Shown here in pieces: positions 11,478-22,019 of a stretch of 64,000 nucleotides of DNA. The stretch lies in contig LODT01000021.1 of assembly GCA_001606155.1 (NCBI GenBank), positions 682,001 to 746,000 of the forward strand, read 5' to 3'. The position numbers and the translations under genes were made by a program. Under the pieces are notes generated by a model that searched no databases, was not told the DNA's origin, and saw only the letters and a program-made list of their open reading frames with translations. The stretch's first letter is position 1. Each line of letters starts with the position of its first letter. The stretch is from Tieghemostelium lacteum. Lineage: Eukaryota > Evosea > Eumycetozoa > Dictyosteliales > Raperosteliaceae.

Positions 11478-14400
11478 TTATAGTAAAACTATTTTTTCAA
11501 GTTTGGTAATATTATTACCACCAAAGTTACTTTCAATAAATAATGATAGACTTTGAATAGTTTTGAATTTTAGACTGTCAAATGTAATTGGAGTTGATAC
11601 AATTGCCAAATCACTACTATTTTTAATATCAATGATTTGAATTGGTTTCTCACTGGCAGCATTTGAGAAATCCAAATTGGTGTTAATGTAGACTTTAATT
11701 TGTTTTGGTTGATATTTCTGTTCAAATGTAGAGATAAATTTGATTCCTTGGACTTTGGTTGGTTTAGAGAACCCAATGTTTACAATCATCTGTGGATCAC
11801 CATCTTGAGAGACTATAACTATATCCTTTTCAGTTGAAATCTCGTTGGAGAATACTCTGAGAAGTGATTTAATTGATTGTTTAGAATCTAGGTTTAAAGC
11901 ATTACAAGATTTAGAATCAATGGAGTCTAATACCACTAGACTTTGGTTGATACCTAAAGTCTTTCTCCACTCTAGAAACTGTGTTTGTAACTCTGTCATT
12001 TGAACTGTAGCATTCTGGTGTAAAGGTGCTCTTACAGCAACAGTTTGTGGGATTTCTTGATAGGCTACCATGGTTTGAGGTGACAATGTAAAGACTCTTC
12101 TAGTAGTCCAATTCAAGTCTCTTACTGTAAGTGCAGAGGATCTAGGTGACATTACCTCATCATGGAATTCCTTACTGGTAATGAGTACTGAAATATCAGG
12201 CATTTCCAATACCTGACTGTTAACAATCAGTTGATTGTTACCTACATGATTTCTATGTTTTTCAACATCACTAAGATTGCTTTCAATTATTGGTTCAGCC
12301 AATTTACGTAGTAGTTGGAAATCAATAAAATCTAGTAAAACCACACCTTTCCAAGGTACATCTTCACCATTAAGATCAATCTTAAAGTCTTCTTTATAGT
12401 ATTTGGATACAGGTGATGGAGGTACCATCAAAGATCTCAAAGGCTCTGGTAAGAACTTACTAGAGTATATTGGTAAAACACTAGTTAAATGTACCAATGG
12501 ATTCAAAGGTGCACCCATATTAAATTGAAATTCAGTATTCAATTGACCACCAGACATCTTCTCACTGATATACTGTTGTAAGTCTCTAGCTAATGGTGCA
12601 TAGTGGAATGGGTAATACCATTCCCAAGACTGACACCCATGAGTATAATATCTCAATACCCATACCAAACCTTCCAAATATGATTCACACATACTCTTTA
12701 TCAACCCATCTTTCTGCTCTATAAACTGTTGTTCTAATTTAATCTTATAATAACAATCTTTTTCATAAGTAAATTCAAAACCTTCTAAAACCTCTCCATT
12801 ATTACCATTTCCACTATTGTTATTATTATTACTATTTGAATTCTTCTTTGGTTTTTCCTTATCAATTATATTTAGATCTTTTAGAGTTACAACTTTTGAT
12901 TTTGTGTTTGAACTGTTGGGAGAAGATGGTGGTGATAGAGATGGATTTTTAAGTTTGAACTCTCTTTTTACTTGTTTTTCAAGTTTATCAGGGTAGATGT
13001 GAGATTCCCAATCAGAGAGAACAGATAGCAGAGCATAGAAATTCTGGTAATTGATGTTATTGGAATCTTGAGTGGTTACATATCTAACTTCTTTATTTTT
13101 AATGGATTCGTGTAACCAGTCTCTATACCATGACAGTATAAGCTCAATTGACCCAGATGTGATGTGTAATGCTGGTAAATGAGGAAGGAAATCGTTACCT
13201 AGTAACATAGCCATCAAAGTAAAGTCATTGATACAACGGTTTTCGTCAATCATTAATTGATGCTCCATTGACAATCCACAGACTAAATAGTATCTAAAAT
13301 ACTCTCTAAAGTTACTTAAATTAACATAGTCAAATGTGAATTTAATAGGTTTACTTGGAATCTCCATTGGTGCTTTATCATAGTCCAAATACAATTTATA
13401 AGCCTTCTCAAGATCCCATTCAGAATTACCCAAATAGAAATAAGCAGAGTCACGTGAAGTATCTGTATCTGCCATCTTTAGAAATGTAGCAACTTTCATC
13501 TCCTTCTCCAACATTCTTCTTTCTTTTTCCAATTGTTGTTGTTTTTCTTTTTCAGCTTTTTCCTGTGGAGTTTCTGTAACTGGTGGAGGTTTATGTATTG
13601 GTATCTTTATAGTAATATCACTTCCAAAGAAATGACTATTTCTACCAATATTAAAAGCATTTCTAGCAGATTTCTGATCTTGAAATACAATTCTTGCAAA
13701 TCTCTGTTTAGGATATCTAGGTGATGGTAGAATATCAATAGATTTCACTAGTGAAAATTCCTGAAAATACGCTTCCAAATCAAATGGGGTTACCAGTATA
13801 TCTAAATTTGATATAAATAAACAATTATCAATAATATCTTCATCAGTATCCTTAATATCACCATTTGAATCATCTTCCTCTTCATCACCAGATTCCTCTC
13901 CATCTGTATTATTATTATTATTAGAAGTTGAAGTAGAACCAGAGGAACCTCTTGATTTTGTTGATTTTGGATAATTAATATGAATTGTTAATCTATCATT
14001 ATTAATAAACCATGAACCACCTCTAGAAGCAATTTCATCGATAATCTTTTTATCAGAGAATTCAATGAGTGCTGAGAGACTTGATCTCTTAGTATTAGCA
14101 CGTTCAATAGACAGAGATACAATGGTACCATAGAAACCAAAGAGTTTACGTAGAGTCTCTTCAGTAGTTTGAATTGGGATATTCTTTACTGTGATCTTTG
14201 TGGTCTTTTCAAAATTGAGTTTTCTCTTGGCAAATGCAGAGTGACATTCATAGGAAAGGTGTTGGTTACTCTTACATACCGAACATTGAATGAGATCCAA
14301 TGCATCCCTAAGTACATAAAAATTCTTTTCGTGTGTTGATAATCCTAAAAAGATCAAATCTGCATCCATACCATAGAAAATATGTGACTCTTTTTCTGAT

Positions 14401-15038
14401 TGATAGTGAGATGATTTCTGATAGGACCTGATGAAATCCATAATCTTGTGTTCACCTTCACCTGGAACTGATGAATCTGAATAGACAATATTCAAATTTT
14501 CATAAATTTTTGAAAGTTTTACACAATATTCTCTAACCCACTCATTTACAAGTAAAATGAATTCAGTAGCTGGAGATATACTGTTACTATCAAAATAAGA
14601 TTCTTGCTGTGGCTGTTGATTACCAGATACCAACTGTGTGCCGTTACCATTGGATTTCTGATAAGATCTCATCTTATTGATGACATCTAAAGCCTCTTTA
14701 CTAGCTTTGAATCTACGTTTTCTCTGTTCAATTGATTTGGATCTAGGTGGTACACCATCAATTCCAATATACAATATATGATTTGGTTTTATAGAGTGAA
14801 TAATCTGATCTAATCTATAGTATAAACTAGACTTTATCATTTCATTAGGAAGATCTCTAATCTTTATCAGATTACCTCTGATATTGCCAGAGTCATCTAA
14901 TTTCACTGCTGAATGAATGACTCCATTCATATCAATATACAATGATTTATATAAACTTTGGTTCTGTGTCTCTTGTCCATTACACAAAACCTTTGGATAG
15001 TTGGCAATCAGCCATTTATAAAAACTTGGAATACCCAT
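11478..15038 (-). CDS. XRN-family 5'-3' exoribonuclease with zinc knuckle, two RRMs, UBA-like segment and PITH domain
   Basis: Single exon, 1,186 residues, starting MGIPSFYKWL as XRN enzymes do. The acidic catalytic set is intact: D36 (YIDMNG), D94 (GIDGVPP), E194/E196 (GEGEHK), D225/D227 (GMDADLI) and D616 (LLGNDFLPH). A CX2CX4HX4C zinc knuckle lies at 252-265, the position where XRN2/Rat1 proteins carry one. Unusual insertions follow between the two conserved XRN blocks: RRM 1 at about 281-357, RRM 2 at about 405-482, a charged helix, and a UBA-like segment (about 515-553). The XRN core resumes at about 565. The C-terminal 140 residues are a PITH domain (VYINTNLDF, SLSLFIESNFGGNNIT). Expected activity is processive 5'-3' RNA decay; the extra parts suggest added RNA and proteasome/ubiquitin contacts (inference). 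Confidence 0.88.
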   Translation of the reverse strand: MGIPSFYKWLIANYPKVLCNGQETQNQSLYKSLYIDMNGVIHSAVKLDDSGNIRGNLIKIRDLPNEMIKSSLYYRLDQIIHSIKPNHILYIGIDGVPPRSKSIEQRKRRFKASKEALDVINKMRSYQKSNGNGTQLVSGNQQPQQESYFDSNSISPATEFILLVNEWVREYCVKLSKIYENLNIVYSDSSVPGEGEHKIMDFIRSYQKSSHYQSEKESHIFYGMDADLIFLGLSTHEKNFYVLRDALDLIQCSVCKSNQHLSYECHSAFAKRKLNFEKTTKITVKNIPIQTTEETLRKLFGFYGTIVSLSIERANTKRSSLSALIEFSDKKIIDEIASRGGSWFINNDRLTIHINYPKSTKSRGSSGSTSTSNNNNNTDGEESGDEEEDDSNGDIKDTDEDIIDNCLFISNLDILVTPFDLEAYFQEFSLVKSIDILPSPRYPKQRFARIVFQDQKSARNAFNIGRNSHFFGSDITIKIPIHKPPPVTETPQEKAEKEKQQQLEKERRMLEKEMKVATFLKMADTDTSRDSAYFYLGNSEWDLEKAYKLYLDYDKAPMEIPSKPIKFTFDYVNLSNFREYFRYYLVCGLSMEHQLMIDENRCINDFTLMAMLLGNDFLPHLPALHITSGSIELILSWYRDWLHESIKNKEVRYVTTQDSNNINYQNFYALLSVLSDWESHIYPDKLEKQVKREFKLKNPSLSPPSSPNSSNTKSKVVTLKDLNIIDKEKPKKNSNSNNNNNSGNGNNGEVLEGFEFTYEKDCYYKIKLEQQFIEQKDGLIKSMCESYLEGLVWVLRYYTHGCQSWEWYYPFHYAPLARDLQQYISEKMSGGQLNTEFQFNMGAPLNPLVHLTSVLPIYSSKFLPEPLRSLMVPPSPVSKYYKEDFKIDLNGEDVPWKGVVLLDFIDFQLLRKLAEPIIESNLSDVEKHRNHVGNNQLIVNSQVLEMPDISVLITSKEFHDEVMSPRSSALTVRDLNWTTRRVFTLSPQTMVAYQEIPQTVAVRAPLHQNATVQMTELQTQFLEWRKTLGINQSLVVLDSIDSKSCNALNLDSKQSIKSLLRVFSNEISTEKDIVIVSQDGDPQMIVNIGFSKPTKVQGIKFISTFEQKYQPKQIKVYINTNLDFSNAASEKPIQIIDIKNSSDLAIVSTPITFDSLKFKTIQSLSLFIESNFGGNNITKLEKIVLL

Positions 15039-15435
15039 TTACCCCACGCCTTTTATAATAAGTGTAATTTCTAAAAAAAATGATATGTAAAAAAAAATTT
15101 CAGAATTGATATCTCCAGATTTTTGTTAAATTTACATTAAATAATTTTAAGAAAAAAGATATAATAATGATATATTAAGATCATGTAATAAATATAAACA
15201 ACTTAAGTTCTATATATATTATAATATGATTGTGATTATCACTTAATAAAAAGTATGAAATTATTGATTTTATTAGATATTTTTTTATTTTTGTAGGAGT
15301 TGAGTCAAAAAATTAAAATATCAATCTTTCCACATTTTTGTCCTTGTTAGCTGGGTGGTTCGGATTTATTTTTATAACAAAATTTTTTTTTTACAAATTT
15401 ATTTTTAGTACTACATAGTAACAATACATTAAACA
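15039..15435. other. Divergent intergenic region (397 bp)
   Basis: AT-rich spacer between the XRN-like gene and the XYPPQ membrane protein. Apart from T and A runs I see nothing. Confidence 0.45.
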
Positions 15436-16016
15436 ATGCAATATAACGATTCTCAATATCCACCACAACAACAACAACAACAATACCCACCACAACAGCA
15501 ACAAGGATATGCATATCCACCACAACAAGGGTATGCCCAACCACCTGGAATGTATCCACCACAACAACAACAAGCTTATGGATACCCACAACAACAACCA
15601 GTTTACACTACTACTGCTGTTGTAGTTGCCCCACAACCAGTTCATGCTAATCCACATTTAGGACATGATGATCATCATCAAGTTGGCTCCTTGATTGTTT
15701 TTATTGTTGGTTTCTTTTGTTTCATTGTTTGGGCTGGTGGTTTCTACTATTGGAGATCAAAAGTAAGAATATAATTTTTTCATCTTACATGCTATAGGTC
15801 ACCTCAAATATACTAATTACATCAATCTTTACATTTAATTTATTTATTAAATTAAAATAGAATTCAACTGCCAAAATTCTTGGTATTGTTTCTGGTATTT
15901 TATTCATTTGTTGTATTATAATTATCGCAATTGTAGTACCAGTAGTGATAATTACTGCAAAAAAAGTTAATGATACCTATAATGATAACAGTTACTATTA
16001 CTACAGTTCATACTAA
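15436..16016 (+). CDS. XYPPQ-repeat small membrane protein
   Basis: Two exons, 15436-15762 and 15861-16016, joined in phase 0 (donor GTAAGA, acceptor AAAATAG), 160 residues. The N-terminal 70 residues are repeats of (Y/Q)PPQQQ and GYAYPP, the kind of Pro/Gln/Tyr tail seen in many dictyostelid membrane-associated proteins. A His/Asp cluster (HLGHDDHHQ) precedes the first membrane helix (residues about 83-103, SLIVFIVGFFCFIVWAGGFYYW). Exon 2 adds a short Lys turn and a second helix (GIVSGILFICCIIIIAIVVPVVIIT), then a Tyr/Asn-rich tail. The topology is a hairpin with both ends on one side. The function is unknown. Confidence 0.75.
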
Positions 16017-17599
16017 AGAACTCGCAAGTGCCTATTATTTAATACCTTTTTTATATAATTTTTATCCTATAACATTAAATAAACAAGTAAATGTAAAAAG
16101 TACCTAGAATCTACGAAGTTTATAATATTTTATTTTTCAAAAAACAAACAACCACCAAATTTATTCATCACTTATTACCCAATAAATAAATTTTAAAGTA
16201 AAGTGGATATTATATGAAATGAGAGTGGCTCTCCACCTTAATTTTAACGATTATCATTACAATAGAAAAATATGAGGAAAAATCATTTATTTTAATTTGG
16301 GCTTTAGATGGGTGCAAATCCTTCTAAGTTCGATAAAATTTAGGGAATTATCGATCTAAACAAAATATTTCACTTTGAATATCACTTTGTGACATCATCA
16401 AACTATTAATTTTTAACTCCAAACAGACTTTAATCAAAAAATATCTATTTTTTTTTGATTTTCTTTTTTTTTTAAAATTTTATTTTCAATCAAAATATCC
16501 TCCAAATATCTATCACTGGACAAATTATCTCTTTAATTCTTACATCATTTCATTGCTTCAATCTTATTATTTTCATTTAAATACCACTTATTTCTAATAA
16601 CAAGATAAACTATACAGTTTGAGAGTTTTACTAGAGTGTGTTTGTGTGGTTTTTTGAATTATAAACAAAAAAAACAACAAATAAAACAGAAGAACAAGTA
16701 AAATCACAAGTTTAAAAATAACTACCAACAACAACAAAATCAGCATTACAGTAAAAAGAGTATGTAAGATTCGACTCATAATTATATAAATATGTGTTAT
16801 AGTATTAGATATTGGGGTTGGATGTTAGCTTGGGTGATTCAAATGCCTTAAGCATGTTGTTTTATTTTTACACTTACACCATTGATAGAACAAAGGTGAT
16901 GGGGGTGGATCTCTCTCTTTCTTTTTCACTTTCATTTTTTGTATGTTGTTTTTTTTAGTAATCTAAAAATACTTCAGTGAGCTCACACCCCAAACTACAT
17001 TTTCAAAAAGAGTAAAATAAAAACAATCAACATCACAAAAAAAAAAAAAATTGTTTTTATGATATTTGTGTGTGTTGTTCATAGATATATTTAAAATATA
17101 CAACCACAATTTTAAATATCTTTATTTTTTAAATATCCATTTTTGTTCTTTTTTGTTTTATTTACAATTAAATTTCATTTGCACAAAATTAAATTTACTT
17201 TTCCTTTTTTATAAATATCTTTTTTTTTTTTGTGATATTTATACAAACACAATCTTATTTTTTTATTTTTTTTGTGATCAAAAAAAAAAAGGATATTTGT
17301 GTATGTGTTTTTAAAAACAATAACTCCAAAACACACTCTCACATTCTCTATCTTTGATTAGTTTGTACCAAAACACATAAACCAACTTATTTGAAATTCA
17401 CATTTTGTGAATTTTTTTTTTAAATTTTTTGCTTGTGTACTAACAAATTTCCCTTTCATCAAAATTTTTTTTTTTTTTAAAAATTTTTTTACGGTTGAAA
17501 CTTTTTTATATTTTTATATTACTACCGTAATCGATATATAAATATCCCATAGTAATAACTTGGATAGTAAAATAAAAATAAAAAAAAAAGAGATAAAGA
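16017..17599. other. Long intergenic region upstream of the Myb gene
   Basis: About 1.6 kb with many A/T homopolymers and alternating CA-rich patches near 17330-17400. The short open frames here are low-complexity Phe/Leu/Ile strings from T runs. It probably carries the promoter and 5' leader of the Myb gene. No RNA gene was recognised. Confidence 0.45.
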
Positions 17600-19047
17600 A
17601 TGAACACATCACCAAATTTTCAGTTAGTGCCACAACAAAACAACAATTCCAACTCAAAAGTCAGAAAACCATATACCATCAGCAAACAGAGAGAGAATTG
17701 GACTGAGGACGAACATCAAAAATTCCTGGAGGCATTGACACTCTATGACAGAGATTGGAAGAAAATCGAATCCTTTGTAGGCACAAAGACAGTAATTCAG
17801 GTAAGTGGCATTAATTAAAAACAGATATTTACTATTTTACATCATCTTATTAATTATCTTTTAATATCTTTTTGATTTTTATGATTTTTTAAAAAATCAT
17901 AAAAAAAAAAACAAAAAAAACAAATTGATGAAATTTCACCACACCTAATTTCCTTTGGGTACATGTTGGTCATATATAGATTAGAAGTCATGCACAAAAA
18001 TATTTTTTAAAGATACAAAGAAATAATACAGGTGAGAGAATTCCACCACCAAGACCCAAGAGAAAATCCATTCAACCATATCCACAGAAACAAAAGATTG
18101 GTGAGAGTTTAGGAGGGCTTGGTGTGATTATTCCAGACTCACTCTCTAACAATCCATATATTAGCTCTGCTGCCTTTGCCAATTGGATGAGTATTAAGGG
18201 GTTAATGCCTTCATCTAATCCCAATATGGATGGTCAAATGAATAGTAATGATCAATTACCAAGATTTCAATTTGAACATTTACAACAAGCCCAAAAATAC
18301 ATCGAACAGGCTATGGCTTCACAAACTGCTAACCGAGGCAACCAAAATAATCCAAATTTGAATAATAATAACAATAACAATATTATGAATAATAATAACA
18401 ATATGAATAATCAAGCATCATTTCCAAAAATCTACTCCTTTTTATCGAATCTATTTGATTCTAATTCGAATCCAAGTCTTAGTCAGGAGGCATTGAACGA
18501 AATGACACCTGCTGACAGAGAGACTATGCAAGTGTTGATGCATAATCTTGCAGTAAACCTAGCCAATCAACAATACAGAGACAACCATCAAGCCCTCTTG
18601 GAGCAGTTCCGTGCTATGGGTAAAAGAGAGGAGGAAGATGATTTGTCCTCATCGACTGACGATGGTATGGGTGGATCACTTAGAAATTCAACAAATGAGG
18701 CATACTATGACCAGAACCAAAATCAATTGAATATCTCTAATCTCTCGAATCTAAATGGTCTGAATCAACAGAACCAACAGTATCAACAACAGATGCAAGG
18801 TCAGAATTTAAATATGCTCACACAGGGCCACCAAATGAATCTTAATCTTCCAAATACATTGAATAACATCAACACTATCAACATGAATAATAATATAAAT
18901 AACATGAATAATTTAAATAACCTCAATAACCTAAACAGTCTGAATAGTCTGTCCAATTTTAATAATTTAGGAAATATAAATCTAAATAATCCCAATATAA
19001 TGTCTCAACATAAATCATTTATACCAAATCCACAAACTACATTCTAA
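17600..19047 (+). CDS. SHAQKYF-class single-Myb transcription factor (plant RVE/LHY-like domain)
   Basis: Two exons, 17600-17800 and 17980-19047, phase 0, 422 residues. The splice falls inside the Myb domain and restores it: [33 protein letters not shown], then [15 protein letters not shown]. The SHAQKYF helix is the recognition helix of this class. Directly after it comes [13 protein letters not shown], the tail motif that plant REVEILLE/LHY/CCA1 proteins have at the same place. The remainder is Asn/Gln-rich with repeated NLNNLN units and an acidic EREEEDD-like patch, likely activation regions. Dictyostelids have several SHAQKYF Myb proteins (mybG-like); I did not assign a letter. Nuclear DNA binding is expected. 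Confidence 0.88.
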
Positions 19048-19739
19048 TGGTCCAACAACAATAGTTCCACCTCCCCTAAAAAACTACATTCAACTTGGCC
19101 CTCCCCCTACCTCTGATCTTTTTTACCTCTATTGTTTAATTCATATCTACTCCCCTTCCTACTTCAATCATTTTTATACCTACCACATCATTATGTATTA
19201 TTTAACTTTCTATACACATCTATTTTTTTATTCTTTTTTTAAAAACAATCACCTTATAAATAACTCCTAAAAAAGATTTACAGTAACAGCAGTAATAGCT
19301 CCAATGGTCATCATTAAAAAAAAATAACAAAAGATAAAAAAAATAAATCTTCCTTCTCAAATATATAATTAAACAAATAATAATAATAAAAGAAATCAGA
19401 CAGGTCAACTATTTAACCAAAATAGATTTTATTTATTTATAATAACAACAAAATTCTCACCGACACCAATGCATTTAAATAACTCCTTTCTTCATCTTGT
19501 TACAAAACTCCAGCAGTATCTCTAATTATGTGAAAATATACACTATTTGTATTTACCCCTTCCTCTCCTCTTCATTCAATGTTGAATATTAAAAAAAATA
19601 AATAATTAATAACAGCTAGTATTTATCATAACTGAAATAATTAATAATTGCTAGTATTTATCATAACTATTATTTTCTATTTTCAGAAAATATACATGAG
19701 TGGTAATATGATTTGAAATAAACAAGCTATTGATTATTG
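19048..19739. other. Convergent 3' intergenic region
   Basis: About 690 bp between the 3' ends of the Myb gene and the Mdm12 gene. It holds pyrimidine-rich 3' UTR-like sequence and one tandem duplication, listed separately. Confidence 0.5.
19601..19668. repeat. Tandem duplication, two 33-bp copies
   Basis: Copies at 19601-19633 and 19636-19668 differ at only a few bases near the centre and share GCTAGTATTTATCATAACT exactly. The period is 35 bp. It lies in convergent 3' DNA and looks like a local duplication. Confidence 0.85.
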
Positions 19740-20405
19740 TTATAGGTGATCTTTTATTGGTATGGTTATTCTATTTGGATAAACTAAATGCTTTTTTAAC
19801 ATTTCTTGTAGTTGTTCGACAATGAATGTTTCTAATTTACCTAAGTTCATTAGAACCTGTTGTGAAGTGTCACCCATTTGTGTTTCAATTTTTAAATCTT
19901 TTAAAATGTCTGTACATGTATTGTCACTGGTGGTATTAGCACTACCAGTACCACTATTATTATTACTATTACTACTATTATTACCATTACCATTTTGATT
20001 AGGTAACAAACAAAAACAAACTTTATCTTCATCATAAATAACTGAAGCTATACCGCTGATATTAGGTGAACTGACTTTTATCCTTATAGGAAATACAATA
20101 AATTTTGGAGTTGGTTGATTTACAATCAATTCGGTTTCTAACATAAAATAGGCATTACCATGATATGCAAATTTAACTCTTGCCTCTATTCCATTGGATG
20201 ACTGCGTACCTAATATAGTTGGATCTGGATCAGATATCTGTATGATTTGTATTGAAGGTGCTTGTTTACCAAATGATAAATCTGTGATAACAATTTTTCC
20301 TATCACATCTGGTTTCTCTGTTTTTTCAAATAATCTATTTAATTGATCTTTAGCTTTTTGTGAGTGTTTATCTGTAATTCTTTCCCAATATATCTTTAAA
20401 CTCAT
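19740..20405 (-). CDS. MDM12: ERMES subunit Mdm12 (SMP domain)
   Basis: 221 residues from the ATG at 20405. Fungal Mdm12 also begins directly with an MS-x-x-x-x-W stretch, as here (MSLKIYWERI). The SMP lipid-transfer domain occupies almost the whole protein: GKIVITDLSFGKQAPSIQI, FAYHGNAYFMLETEL, VNQPTPKFIVFPIRI, and the C-terminal LGKLETFIVEQL plus YPNRITIPI. An Asn/Gly/Ser/Thr insert of about 35 residues sits before the last SMP segment. Mdm12 is the soluble bridge of the ERMES complex that moves phospholipids between ER and mitochondria, a complex kept in fungi and amoebozoans but lost in animals. In-frame sequence continues upstream without an ATG and is noted separately. Confidence 0.82.
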   Translation of the reverse strand: MSLKIYWERITDKHSQKAKDQLNRLFEKTEKPDVIGKIVITDLSFGKQAPSIQIIQISDPDPTILGTQSSNGIEARVKFAYHGNAYFMLETELIVNQPTPKFIVFPIRIKVSSPNISGIASVIYDEDKVCFCLLPNQNGNGNNSSNSNNNSGTGSANTTSDNTCTDILKDLKIETQMGDTSQQVLMNLGKLETFIVEQLQEMLKKHLVYPNRITIPIKDHL

Positions 20406-20508
20406 GTTTTGTATCACCAAATATCGTCTTTCGTCTTGATAATTAGTCTACAATAAAAATCAAAAAAAAAATCAAAATTAAAAAACCACTTTAGTTATTT
20501 TAATTAAA

Positions 20509-20688
20509 TTAACTGTAAATGACAATTGCTCCGTTCTCAAAATATTTTATGCTGATTTTAACATCCGAATATGTCTTGAATTGACGTTGATTCTCCTTTA
20601 TGACAAGTTTGTTGAAATCTATTTTAAATATTTGAACATTCAAATATTTATTCAACAAATTTATAATCTGGTAAATTGAAATTATACA
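20509..20688 (-). other. Possible unassigned exon or coding remnant
   Basis: Open stretch of 59 codons with no ATG, upstream of Mdm12 on the same strand. The later part (DFNKLVIKENQRQF, SDVKISIKYFENGA) has the mixed composition of real protein, unlike the Phe/Ile strings from T runs elsewhere. A possible acceptor (TTGTAG) follows at about 20448. It may be an exon of a separate small gene, a 5' exon of the Mdm12 transcript, or chance. Confidence 0.3.
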
Positions 20689-21039
20689 CTAGATTCATTA
20701 TCCATAATAATATTATTATTTGTTGTGGTGTTGGTGTTTTTTTTATTTTTCTTTACATGTTAGGGTTGTGATCAGCAACTGCACATTAGGAGATAATTCT
20801 TTTAGGCAAACACATTGGGTGAAGTGTTTGGAAACTGTGCACAATTAGTATATAGACACTTTTTTGGTTGAAATTATCAATTCAGGACGACCAAAGTTTT
20901 TTATTGGAAGTAGTAATATTTTGTATTTATTTCTAGATAATGTTATATTTATTTATATTTATTTATTTTTCTTAGAAAAAAAATTAAAAACAAAATTAGA
21001 AAAATTAGAAAAAAGTACCAAAAGAGCACTGCCACACTT

Positions 21040-21061
21040 TTAGGGTTAAGAGGGCGTTATT
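21040..21061 (+). promoter_or_regulatory. Shine-Dalgarno-like stretch before the PPR-like gene
   Basis: AAGAGGG lies about 7-13 bases before the ATG, a spacing suited to a bacterial ribosome site. Host genes here have A-rich leaders instead, so it may be a remnant of the donor's leader. The match is short and could be chance. Confidence 0.35.
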
Positions 21062-21967
21062 ATGTTGGATAAATTGGTCACCATTTCTAAGCAAATCGCG
21101 AGTATTGCGATCAAAGATGCGCAAGGTTCTATTCATTTAGGCAAAAATTTCAAAGATGTCATTAAAGGCTTTAAAACTAAGCAAGATGTTGCGATGGCCA
21201 TAAAAGCATTGGAGGTCAATAATATTCCACTGTCTAATATTGCAGCGGGCGCTATTATTAAAAAATATGGTCAGTGCAAGGCACCAATCGATGCGTTGGA
21301 TTTTTTTGATCATTATATAAAAGACGCTAGCCCTAAACAGAGCCAGACTCAGGTATACAAGCAAATAATTGCTGTATGTGGAAAAATGGCTAAGCAAAGC
21401 ACGCAATACGCAGATAAAGCACTACAAATATTTACGACTATCCCTTATGGCAATAGAAATACAGCAATGTTTAATACGATGATAGGGGTATTTAAAAACG
21501 CGGCAACACACAAGCCACAGTACCCAAAGGGTCTAGAACATTCCCAGTCTTCACGGTACGCATATGAGGCGTTGAAAACCGTTCATCTAAAGATGTCCTA
21601 TGAAAAACCAAATACAAAGACCTATAATGTTCTGATCTTAACGCTTGGCAATGCAGCTAAATATTCTATCTCTTATTCCTATGAAGCATTAGACAATTTC
21701 TATAGGATGCCTGGCCGCATTAAAAAAAATAATGAGACCTATCAGGCGGTTATGTTGGCTTGTCAAAACGCTGCAATACATAATGATGATTATGTTGAAC
21801 AGGCAATAAATATTTTTTTTACGCAATCCGAATATTTTATCAACAATAAAAAGGCCTATGACACATTGATTAGCATGTGTGAAAATGCCGCAGAAACAAA
21901 TAAACGCTACGCAGATAGGTTATCCGAAATTCGCAAGCGAAAAGCACAATTGCTAGAGAAAAAATAA
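21062..21967 (+). CDS. PPR-like repeat protein, candidate horizontal acquisition from a bacterium
   Basis: Intronless, 301 residues. Five pentatricopeptide-like helical repeats are visible at about 97-127, 135-178, 186-215, 226-253 and 265-290, sharing a (Y/F)NxxIxxxxNAA...YAxxAL pattern. PPR proteins usually bind RNA. Codon use differs sharply from all neighbours: at least nine Ala codons are GCG, and five of eight Arg codons are CGN, whereas the neighbouring genes use AGA and GCA/GCT. Short PPR-like proteins of this form occur in intracellular gammaproteobacteria of amoebae (Legionella/Coxiella relatives), so transfer from such a bacterium is the best explanation (inference). No mitochondrial presequence is obvious. 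Expression in the amoeba is unproven. Confidence 0.75.
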   Translation: MLDKLVTISKQIASIAIKDAQGSIHLGKNFKDVIKGFKTKQDVAMAIKALEVNNIPLSNIAAGAIIKKYGQCKAPIDALDFFDHYIKDASPKQSQTQVYKQIIAVCGKMAKQSTQYADKALQIFTTIPYGNRNTAMFNTMIGVFKNAATHKPQYPKGLEHSQSSRYAYEALKTVHLKMSYEKPNTKTYNVLILTLGNAAKYSISYSYEALDNFYRMPGRIKKNNETYQAVMLACQNAAIHNDDYVEQAINIFFTQSEYFINNKKAYDTLISMCENAAETNKRYADRLSEIRKRKAQLLEKK

Positions 21968-22019
21968 CATCCAGACTCTATCTCGAAGGCAATAAATGAT
22001 GTAGCGCTGTTATATATAA

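Noticed and set aside
16312-16345. GGTGCAAATCC resembling a tRNA T arm
   Set aside because: The T-loop consensus is broken and no cloverleaf forms nearby.
16594-17314. Short ORFs rich in Leu, Ile, Phe on either strand
   Set aside because: They are by-products of T-rich intergenic DNA with no conserved pattern.
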